NCBI GenBank assembly: GCA_030272585.1
Contig: BSYQ01000004.1
Coordinates: forward strand, 4,836,001-4,900,000
Length of the DNA stretch: 64,000 nucleotides
Source of the DNA: Bryopsis sp. KO-2023
Lineage: Eukaryota; Chlorophyta; Ulvophyceae; Bryopsidales; Bryopsidaceae
Reading direction: 5' to 3'
Both the position numbers and the translations under genes were made by a program. Under the pieces are notes generated by a model, which was not told the origin of the DNA, did not search any database, and saw only the letters and a program-made list of their open reading frames with translations. Of this stretch, positions 24,896 to 34,588 are shown piece after piece; position 1 is the first letter of the stretch; each line of letters begins with the position of its first letter.

Positions 24896-24918
24896 CACTG
24901 TATTCACTGAATACAGTG
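24896..24918. promoter_or_regulatory. Perfect 23-bp palindrome upstream of the armadillo gene
   Basis: Arms CACTGTATTCA and TGAATACAGTG flank a single central C. It lies about 145 bp upstream of the armadillo gene ATG (minus strand). A further ATTCACT sits just outside at 24887-24900. It could be a dimeric transcription-factor site or a cruciform/hairpin. No known factor is assigned. Confidence 0.5.
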
Positions 24919-25341
24919 TCATGTTTTCAACACATCCCACTGCGGTTCAGTGGTATTCTTTTCTTGTGCTTGCGCAGAACAGCCTGCGGGCCAGCTGGAC
25001 CTGTATCTCATAAGCTAGAGTTGAAGTAGCTGTACAAACAGGCACCATTCTGGTACCATTCAGGTACCATTCGACCAAGGCCGTGTTGTTCACAGTCTGT
25101 CGATTTCCTTGACCTTGGGAAATCAGTGTTTCAGTGGGTTATAGAATCCCACTTTTCTTCTGTCAGATTTCGTTGGGGATGTTGTGCGAGCACATCAATC
25201 AAAAGTGAGGATGGCTGGTGATGAAGTCTGGACCTTTGGAGTGGTTCAGCCTGCAAACCGTTCCTAACCACGAGCACCCAAATTTCAGAACTGATTGTGT
25301 CTGTCATGAGCACCCCTGCAGCGACGTGCACGTCCACAAAG
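24919..25341. other. Spacer between armadillo gene and dehydrogenase 3' end
   Basis: Holds short direct repeats of GGTACCATTC (about 25043-25068). No coding region is recognised. Confidence 0.4.
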
Positions 25342-27933
25342 TTATCGCTCAATTCCTGCCAAATCAGAACAACAATCCCACAAAAGTTGCGACTTTTCCA
25401 AGTCGCAAGCGTTGGGCGCCACCGGAACAGATTGAACTCCTGCGAAAAAAACAACACAAAAACAAGAATATAAGGAAAACGAGCTCAACGGATGCTTAGG
25501 TGGAAAAATCAGAGGAGCATAAATGCGTCCAGGTTGCAGCAGCAACTCTCAGCAGTCGACGCTTTCCATCCCAACACGCGAACACGAGCCCCAGGTGACT
25601 TCTTTTATCAAAAAAGTCATGGCTGTGGAACGTGGGGAAACCGACCTGCACACAGCCTCCCTCGGGATATCCATCTCAGGGGCCAGTCCGCGATGCTCAA
25701 AACGCTGGCGGCGGCGAAGCTGTTTCTCTTCGCGATCCACGGGGATGCAAACAGACCTCGAGCGTAGTAGCCGCCGGGAACGATTTCATCAGCCGCCGCC
25801 GCATGCAGAGAACAAGCCACTGCGTCTTCGGGAGGAGCGTACAGAGCCTTCAGAACCCAGCTGTCCCCACATAACGCCACACCGAAATGCATCTTAGATA
25901 CACAGGGGTTGTGCGCTCGTTTTTTGGAGCCGACAAGAAAGATGGGCAGTATTCTCAGCTGATTCAATGGGTGGGTTGTTTGCATAGGCGCAACCACGGG
26001 GGGGCCTGGGGGGGCCTGGCCCCCCTAAAAAAATCTCTGGCCCCCCCAAAAAAGCTAGCAAGAAAAAAAAAAAAAATCCTATTAAGCAGATTTTCTACTG
26101 CACGTTACGAAAATGAAGGTGGCCCCTCCAAAAAATATTTCGGCCCCCCCTTCCCCGAATTCCTGGTTGCGCCTATGGTTGTTTGAGGGGTTGAACGGGA
26201 AGCTCTACCTGCCAGGGGGTCGTCCCAACAGCTTCGACGTTTTCCAAATGCCGGTGTAGACTGCCCCAGGGTCCACACACGCACACGACTGAAAACAAAC
26301 ACAGAAACATATATTCGCCGCCGTTTTTTTGTCAGAATTTATCGACGAAACAAGCAAAGAGCAGTGCGATTCTCCACAAAACATGCAAAAAGCAGTCGAA
26401 TTCTTTGCTAGAATTTTGTCAGAACTTCTTTTTAGAGTTTTTCCATGCACACACGAGACCCCTACCACATTCTTTTCTCTCCATTTCTCTTGCATCAGCT
26501 TGGTGAACATGACTACAGCCAGCTTCGATTTTCCATAATTGGCGATTTCCCAGTCCCTTGGGAAAAACACAAAAACAAACTCACGCAGGTGTTGCAAATA
26601 ATCGCATATACAATTATCATGCCAAAGTAGAATCGAGCAGTAGCAGAAGCCTTTAAGCTTTCGCATTGAAGTTCAGCATTCAATATTTCCTGTGTTCTAC
26701 TTTTTGTGGCTTTTTCTCTCCCTTAGGAAGGGGGTGGATGGGGTTGAAGCTGTGTTGCTCTGAGTGATTTTATTTTAAAAATGGCCTTGGCAAACAGTTG
26801 AAAACAAACTCATCCAAGTGAAACAGCGATGGAAATCCACCGGAAAAAACGATTATCAAGCTTGATCGCCCAAATACAATGGAACTACAACTGCTATCTG
26901 GACTCACCTCATAAAAACATCCGGAGCCGGCATTTCATTGAACCGGTGCATAATGGATGCAACATTAACGATTCGAGAAGGGCTTTTTTTCTTAGTCAGC
27001 ATCGGCTCCAAGAGGCGAGTCAACGCAAACGGCCCCAACACATTCACCTTCGCAGAAAAAAACCCACCCCTTTCTTTTCCCCCTCGCAAGCAGTTATTCA
27101 CTCATAAAACCCGAACAGGAAAGCTCGAATGATCCACACCATGCATTTCATTTAACCATTTTCATGGAGCTTTGGGAAAACCCGATGGTCGCCACCGCTA
27201 GCGAACAGTTTTTACGAGGGGGTCGAGGATATATAATGCTTAGTTGGGTGGGGGCAAAAAACTAACCTGGGGACCCCCAGCGATGCCATCCTTGGTATAC
27301 CATGGATCAACCCCCATAAAATTCGCCCCAGCATTGTTGATGAGAACGTCCAGCCCAGATTCTTGACACTCAAACCACTCCACAAATTCGCGAATGCTGC
27401 TCATGGATGCCAAGTCCAGTTTCGGTGTGGGATGCACCCTCGCCCTGAAAGATCATCGCTTACTGGAGTGAGGTGGAGGAGGTGTGTTATGAACAATACC
27501 TGAGAGGTGGGGCTGGGGGGGTGGGGTGGGAGATTTAATTATGGTGTTGAGAATGAGTAAAATTCAATTCAGGATACGTACAATTAACAAGGAATGAGTA
27601 ACCAGAAGATAGAACTCGGAATTGCGATCATGCACAGGGCGGGTGGATGCATGACGTCCGAGGAAAGACGTCAAGGCACCGGGAAACGTACAGGGCGTAC
27701 GACCTTGTTAGAAAAAGACGTTCCTAGGGAGTTCCTGGCAAGCCGCCACTTTGCGCCGCCTACCCTTGCACCTGAGACGATATCTCTGTCACCGAGCGTT
27801 CCACGGCTTCCTCGTTGATGTCCGCCAAGTAGACCTTGGCCCCCAGTTTCGCGAGTTGCAACGATACCTGGGTACCAAGCGCGCCGCCACCTCCCGTCAC
27901 GAGAATCACTTTCCCTTGCACGGAAGGGTACAT
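25342..27933 (-). CDS. Short-chain dehydrogenase/reductase (retinol dehydrogenase/WWOX-like)
   Basis: Seven exons on the minus strand: 27933-27764, 27444-27267, 27047-26908, 26556-26466, 26288-26209, 25860-25757 and 25439-25342. They give 286 residues in perfect phase. Classical SDR motifs are present: VILVTGGGGALG (cofactor loop), LDVLINNAG, RIVNVAS with the catalytic Ser, YGKSK (catalytic Tyr and Lys) and DPGAVYTGIW. The C-terminus (PGGYYARG, then LLWDCCSDLAGI) is typical of the RDH/WWOX-like group. It should be an NAD(P)H oxidoreductase on a lipid or aldehyde-type substrate; which one is unknown. I start at MYPSVQGKV because its context has A at -3. The frame is open upstream to an ATG at 28347 that would add 138 residues, but that ATG overlaps the start of the divergent GRWD1 gene. 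Intron 5 contains a hAT-like MITE. Confidence 0.85.
25983..26177. mobile_element. hAT-type MITE (195 bp) with 8-bp target duplication
   Basis: The ends are perfect 14-bp terminal inverted repeats, CATAGGCGCAACCA and its complement. Subterminal G/C runs are also inverted (GGGGGCCTGG... against ...GGCCCCCCC). The element is flanked by identical 8-bp copies GTTGTTTG at 25975-25982 and 26178-26185. Eight-base duplications are the hallmark of hAT transposons. It has no transposase, so it is non-autonomous. It lies in intron 5 of the dehydrogenase gene and leaves splice sites intact. The clean TIRs and exact duplication suggest a fairly recent insertion. Confidence 0.85.
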
Positions 27934-28345
27934 CGTGGTGACGTCTTTTCCTGCGCGCCATCTTATCGGAGCATCGCTGCGCGACGCCTGGACGATGGCA
28001 CTTCTGCGGCGGACCCCATAAATGCGTTGCGGAAAGATAACACAGTTTGCGGCGCGGTTGGATGGAATCAATGGTTCCTTGCGGAGTATAGATGCGTGAA
28101 AGCACCGCAACTCCGGAAGGGCTGCTCGCTGTGCCACCAAAGATTCCCCCATCTTTGGAGAAATGTACAGGAGCGCACCACACATCCAGGAAGCCATCTG
28201 CGAGTCATGCATGTACGACATGCGCGCGCGACACACTTTCTCAAATACCCAATTTTGGATTGGGCATCCTGTCTGGTGTTTGGGGGACAGTTCTACGTAT
28301 CCTTTGAATCGATTGCAGCAGCGGCGGCGGAGAGGGTGCAGCGCC
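27934..28345. promoter_or_regulatory. Probable bidirectional promoter, dehydrogenase / GRWD1
   Basis: 412 bp separate the head-to-head starts of the dehydrogenase (-) and GRWD1 (+). The interval is GC-richer than nearby introns and is open on both strands, so part may be coding if the dehydrogenase uses the ATG at 28347. No clear TATA box was seen. Confidence 0.45.
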
Positions 28346-31300
28346 ATGGATCTTAGCAACCTGCCTCGTGGGGCTGGTACAAGGAGGGGGGGAAAGAGTG
28401 GAAAGGTTCGTCGCGCTAGACCACGCGTTTTTCTTCGTTAAAAAACACTGTTTGGGGGATTTTTCCGAGTGGTTTGCAACACTGTGTTCATATGCAGGGG
28501 GCGAAGATTGGAAAAAGTGCTGCAGCACCGGAGCCAGCGGCGCAGCCTGCGGTGGGGAGAAATAGGTCTCTGGCCCTCTTGCTATTTTTTTTTTTTTTTT
28601 TTTTAGTTTGGAGCGATTCTTTTTTCGATCAATGTATTTTGTGTAATTTGGACGAAAAAAAAATCGAAAAAAAAATTGAAAAATAGGAGGAGGTTGTACG
28701 GAATAATACAACTGAAAGGATCGCACCTCTAATGACACATGCATGAATGGATGATGGATGAAGGGTGTCCTTTTTTCTGTCTGGCGGGGTTTTTTCCTCC
28801 AACTTTTGCTTCGTATCGATCCATTTTTTATTTTATTTTATTTTTTTTGGGGGGGGGGTTCAGGATTTCCAGGATGGGAGTGTTGTTTATTTTTCCTTCC
28901 ATGAAATCAAATTTGATGCAAGTTGGAAAGTGTTTGGTATTTTGTTTTTGAATTTTGGTTTACTGAGCTTTCCATTCTTCGAACAGGTTTGGCAACCTGG
29001 GGATCCCCTCGAGGAAGGCGAAGAATTGGATTTTGACCCAACGGCGTATGATTTTTTGGACAGATTCACCACGGAATGGCCCTGTCTAAGGTGAATTGTT
29101 TTTTGAAAATTAAGCATCAAAAAAATGCATGTGGTTTTGTATGTGTACGGCACTGCGCTGCATCTCCTCGAAATTCAAATATATGAGTCTGTCTTACAAC
29201 ATAGATTTTTTGCACAGTTCCTTGCAGCTTCTTTCCAGCTTCTCTGCAGTTTCCCCCTATCCTATTTGAACGAACCAAAACGCCGAACGATATGCTGATC
29301 AGAATCGATCAATTCTTTCAATTCTATTTTTTTCAAATACATTTTGCAAGCGAAATATGTCCTCCCCACTGTGTGTCCCTATTCATCTTTTTATATATTT
29401 TTTTCATTTTTTTGTGTGTTTGTGTGTGTTCATCAGTTTCGATTTTGCGATGGATGGGTTGGGTTCCGGTCGGACGGATTTTCCCCACACCGTTTTCATG
29501 GTGGGGGGAACGCAGGCGGAGAACAGCGGCGATAATTACTTGACCTTGATGAAGCTGGCGAATTTGAATCGATTGAACAAACCTAAAGGAGAGGGGAGCA
29601 AAATGGAAACTGAAACTGATGCCATGGAAGAGGACGAAAGCAGCGACAGCGAGGAGGAGGAAGATTCCTCCGGTGGGTTGTTCACAGAGCAGGCTGCCCA
29701 ACAATGATTGTTTTGTTTGGATGGAAATTTCTTCTTTTTTTTTTTTGAGAAGAAGAAGTGTCAGCAGAACAAGAAAGACCGGAGGGAAATCAACTGGTGT
29801 GTTTGGGGGGGGGGGGGGGCCGCGCTGTTTGAGAGGAGCGAGGTCAGGTTTGAATGTTGATTTCGATTTTTTTGATGACTGTTTTTTTTATATTTTTAGT
29901 GCTGATTTTTTTGTTTGTTTGGATTTGGATATGATTAGATGAAGAAGTGGAGGAGAGCGGAGCGTCTGTCATGCATTACAGGAGGGTGAGGCATTTCACC
30001 GGGGTGAACAGAATTCGGTCGATGCCGCAGAAATCAACGATGGTGGCTGCTTGGGGTGAGAGAGGGAATGTACAGGTAAAAAGAAGCTACCTAAATATTT
30101 TTGAGACTTTTTTTGAAGGGAATTTTTTGAAGGAGTTTTTTTAAGGGAGATCAGAATAAAAGAGTGAGAAAGATAAACAATTCTCCCCTCCCCCCCCCTA
30201 TTTTTTTTTTTCCAACAATGTCCTATCATCCAAAAAAATAAATTGTTTCAGCCGACACGTTTAGTTTTCTTTTAGTTTTCTTTTTCACTTTTTCTCCACA
30301 TATACACTTGTATATTTATTTTGGGGGGGTGCTTGTGTTTCAAATTTTGATTTCCTGGACTGGCAGGTTTTTGACATGGAGGCCCAAATGAAAGATTTGG
30401 TCGAAGAAGACGTCCCTATTCTAAAGGTGGCGAACAAAATTTTGAACAAAAAAGCCATATTCGCCCACAAACACGCCACAGAAGGTTTCGCTCTGGACTG
30501 GTCTGGAGTGGTCGAGGGGCAGCTGGCGTCGGGTGTGTTATATCTTTTCCTTTACTTTTTGCAAAAATTATTTGACATCCTCCCCCCCCCCCAAAAAAAA
30601 AAAAAAAGAGAGAGAGAGAGTGAAAAAAAAAATGCTGTTATTTGCTGTGGATGTAACTTTTTTCTGGCTTTACCGTGTCTTCAACTTTCACTGGAGCATG
30701 AAAAGGAAAAAAATCGAGTTGAGAAAAAAACAAGGCCTTGTGTTGGGCAAGCTCTCCTGACCTCCCCCTTTTAAAAAAACGGAGAAGAAAACGGACAAAA
30801 ATAAATAAATAAATAAACAAAAGGGCTGGATTTTGATGTCGACAGGTGACTGTCGAAAAAATCTGCACGTTTGGAGCCCTACTGAGGGCGGCTGGAATGT
30901 GTCCAATCCGTTGAGGGGACACACGAAATCAGTGGAAGACATTCAATGGAGCCCCTCAGAAGCCACCGTTTTGGCGTCGGGCTCCGTCGACAAATCCATC
31001 AAGATCTGGGACACCAGAAATTCGTAAGTTGTTTTTTAGCATGACTAATATCTTATGTCTAATAATTTGTGATAACAGCCACATCAAATCCACTCCCCCC
31101 CAAAAAAAATTAATGAAATTAACATGCCTCTGCCCCTACTTATGAAAGTTTTCCCAGGGGCACCCAAATTGATGTTCTGGCAGTCAGAAGCTTCCTGTCG
31201 GTCGTCCCTCGGCCGAAAATGAAAAAATGGGAAAAAATGGTAGAAAAATGGAAAATGTTAAAAATCCATCTGCAAGCTTTTTCTTTGCAGAAAAAATATT

Positions 31301-32635
31301 TTTTCTCCCGATCGATTATCCACACTGAATTGTTTTCTTAATCTTTTGTTGTTGTTTTTTCCCAGAAAGGGAGCCATGATCAGCGTGAATGCCCATGAAA
31401 CCGACGTGAATGTTATTACGTGGAGTCCCTTGGTGACCTACATGCTGGCTTCGGGTGGGGACGACGGCAATATGAAAATCTGGGATCTGCGTAACTTCAA
31501 GGAGGAAGCCCACGTCGCTCAGTTCAAGTTCCACAAAGAAGCTGTCACCTCGATCGAATGGAGCCCGCACGAGGGTTCCATGCTGGCATCCTCCGGGGCA
31601 GATGATCAATTAGTGGTAATAATCGTTATTATTTTTGTGGTGGTTATTGTTTGTTTTTGTTTTGTTTTTCTTTTGAAATTGAAATTGTTTCACACACGGC
31701 CAAAAGGTTTGATCAAGTGCAGCCCGTTGACGGGAATGTGTTCCAGACTGACTGAGAAAAGAAAAGAAAAAGCCTCCGTGTCATAATTGTTACGATAATA
31801 CATGCATTGTGCAGATGGGTTGGCTGGTCGTTTGTGGAATTTAAAAAAGTGTGTGTGTGTGTGAATTGATGCCTCGATCTCAGCGTTAATTTCTTTGAGA
31901 TTTTTGACCTCTGGTTTATTTTTGAATACGCACTCGCTCACCGTTCGTTTCTCCATGTCTTTGGATAGGGGATCTTGATATTTCTCTATTTTGTTGTTTG
32001 AAATTCTGTCGCATTGTTCGATATCTGGGCAATAAAACCACAACAATATGATATAATAATAATATTGTAATAATAAAATCTGGGCAATAATATAATTTCC
32101 TGGGTTTTTTTTTTCGAATAAATAGGTTTGGGATCTCGCACTCGAGAGGGATCCAGAAGAAGAAGTTCAACTGGGGCCAAAAACGAACGCTCAAGTGCCG
32201 GAGGATCTACCCCCCCAGGTGATGGCTGCATCTTCATGCGAATCCATGAAAAGAAAAACAAATACAATTTGAATTTTTGCCTATACACTTTTTTGAATAT
32301 GTTGGGGGTGCCTTTCTTCAACCCGCAAAATTATCAATATCGCAAGAGAAAAGTGTGGAATATGTTGGTTTTCACTCCCCCCCCCCTTTTTCCTTGCGAA
32401 ATTGATCATTTTGTGTGTTGAAGAAAGGCACCCCCAAATGCCCCGGATCGAATCTTGCTGTAGTTTTCTCGCAGCCCCCCCAATATTCAGTTTTCTTTTT
32501 TATCCATCGCAGGTGTTGTTTCTGCATGGAGGCCAGAGCAACATCAAAGAACTCCATTGGCACAAGCAGATCCCCGGAGTGATCGGAAGCACAGCATCCG
32601 ACGGGTTCAACATTTTCAAAGCGGCAAATGTGTGA
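28346..32635 (+). CDS. GRWD1: GRWD1/Rrb1-type WD40 ribosome-assembly protein
   Basis: Ten exons: 28346-28405, 28498-28551, 28987-29090, 29437-29672, 29939-30075, 30367-30532, 30846-31023, 31366-31615, 32126-32218, 32513-32635. They give 466 residues, close to human GRWD1 (446). Family landmarks are [25 protein letters not shown], an acidic Glu/Asp/Ser stretch (about residues 125-160), [15 protein letters not shown] and [10 protein letters not shown] repeats follow: [36 protein letters not shown] and [12 protein letters not shown]. The end is [16 protein letters not shown]. Rrb1/GRWD1 chaperones ribosomal protein L3 and acts in 60S assembly in the nucleolus; it also binds histones. The first two exons are less certain because the N-terminus is poorly conserved; an alternative start lies at 28492. 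Its ATG sits inside CCATGG, overlapping the upstream ATG candidate of the divergent dehydrogenase. Confidence 0.92.
31676..31757 (+). repeat. Dispersed repeat, copy 1 (partial)
   Basis: About 80 bp in GRWD1 intron 8, recognisable by CACGGCCAAAAGG, AGTGCAGCCCGTT and GACTGACTGAGAAAAG. Similar to 49182-49262 and 50023-50100. The distal part seen in the other copies is missing here. Confidence 0.6.
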
Positions 32636-34588
32636 TTTCCCTTCGTTTTCGATTTCCAATGCCAGCTTTTCGTAATTCTTTGCATTACCGGATGTGGTTT
32701 TCTGGTGATCTGTTCGTGGGGAATTAGGAGACCGTGGTTGGAATTTAGTTCTGCTGAGTCGATGTCTTGCAAAAAGGGGGCTGGATCCTTCTGGTGCTTT
32801 TTTTTTTTGGGGGGGGGGGGGGGTGAGCGTTGTGCATTGACTGGTGGTGGTCTGGATGGTGGTTGGATTTTAAGAGTAGAGTAGTCGATCGATGCCTCTT
32901 GTCCTTTGAAAGATGTTTTCACAAGAATCTGGAATCTTTTTACGCTTGAGCAGGTCACTATGGCTGTTGAAACACTGTTATTTCTTACGCTTTCCAGAAA
33001 TCTGTTCAAAGACAAGGTCGATCTCCTTTTTCCCTCAATCTCTTCTAAATATCCATCTGGTCACCTTACTGATTCCTTTCAAACTTACTGAGTGGCATTG
33101 ACTCTCCGACCAGAATCTATGACTAATCAATCCGAGTCTAGTAGGTGATTCTAATGAGTTTTAAACGCTCAATTGAAACAGCATATCTCTTTTCGCTATA
33201 ACGTAATGTAGTGCAATTGAATTGAAGCAGCATACCTCTCCTAACCACATAACCAATTTGACCACCCTCCAACTGCGCTATCCTGACCCCGGGATCCCCA
33301 CACCCCCACAAGAAGACAAGATGGAATTTCTGGAATCTGTTTACACTTGAGAAGGCCGCTGGGGCTGTCACAAGAAGGTCTAGCTTCAAACTCAGCCTGT
33401 GTGGTCTTGGCATCCAACGTATTGATCTATGGAGTGTAGTGTGTGTTTTCAGCAGGAGGGGACAGAATGAAAGATGGTGTCTTGTGGGAAGTTCTGTTCA
33501 TCATCTTTCACCCTTGCAGTGTGTTTTTGTGTCAGGCCCAAGGTACTGTGCTGCCCTGCTTTGAAATAAAATGAAGTAGAACCCTCTGGGAATAGATATG
33601 CTCATTCTTTTTCACAGCACATGTGTAAACAAAAGCAGAACCCGTTCGGGAAATCGATCTTGTTGGAAGGATTTTTCGATCGCTTTCGAGCCCTTCATTT
33701 TGTATACAAATCTGCAGTTGCTAATCCACGGGGATATGCCCAGTCATCACATCCCCATAACACTTAGCTTTGGTCAAGTTTTTGGCACAACCCTGCCCCC
33801 AGGGGGTAGAGATTGGCATGGATGGATTGACAGCATTTTTGCAGGGTGCTTTCTTGCAATCGACTAAGTTTCAGAAAAATTCGCTGCGAACTTTGATGGA
33901 AAAATGGTGTTCCCAGATTGCCGCCTGGGATATCCCTTAATTTCTTGCTGACCGCTATTTCATCAACCCCGCACCGTTGGGCGGTGTGTGCTGTATTTCT
34001 CGAGAAGGTAGCCTGGGCTCGCGGGCATACAAGGACAGGGAATTGGGCAAGGCTAGCGTTGGACGGTTATAATAGAAAACGATATTGGAAAAACGAAAGC
34101 AAGGAAAGCCAGCAGGATCCTTGTCGAAGGCGCGTTCCGCGGGTTTTCGAGAGCTACCAACGCGAGCTGCCGACAGTGCGCTGAGTTTTAGACTCACGGT
34201 CGGGGATAATTTGTCAGGAGGAGGAGGGGAGACAGTGAGGATCCGTCTCAGAGTGAGGAAGCCCTTTCGGAATATGCATGCGTATCGATAAAACTCGGAA
34301 AATATGAGCACGAAAACATCCACAACGTTGTGGGAACTGGCTTATTTGGTGCGCATCTCTCAACCATGTCACAGAGAGGAAACGCGAAACCTCATGACGG
34401 TCCCAGCTCTTCGCTGAAGGCGAAACATTCCAGCGTTTCTCACTTTTTTTTTCCTATGAGGGTAGTGTGCGAAACAAAACTCGCAGAAAGTTTAAACTCA
34501 GGGATCAACAAAGAAATAGGTGTCGTTTTCTTTTTTCAAAGTGGGTTTCTGGCACCGGGGGTGAGCCCTCTTTTGGTTGGTTTCCAGG
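32636..34588. other. Spacer with small repeat traces
   Basis: No gene is seen. Two related segments about 400 bp apart (TCTGGAATCTTTTTACGCTT at 32928 and TCTGGAATCTGTTTACACTT at 33322, both running into GGCTGT) look like copies of one degenerate repeat. A small internal duplication with CAGCATA(T/C)CTCT lies near 33178 and 33229. A G run of 14 begins at 32809. The end of this interval probably holds the 5' leader of the kinase gene; an acceptor-like TTTCCAG ends one base before its ATG. Confidence 0.45.

Noticed and set aside
25887-26186. 99-codon + strand frame
   Set aside because: It spans the hAT-like MITE and its G/C runs; an artefact of the inverted repeat.
27751-28356. 201-codon + strand frame
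   Set aside because: Lies opposite the first dehydrogenase exon and its promoter; no family resemblance, and the minus-strand Rossmann motif is unmistakable.
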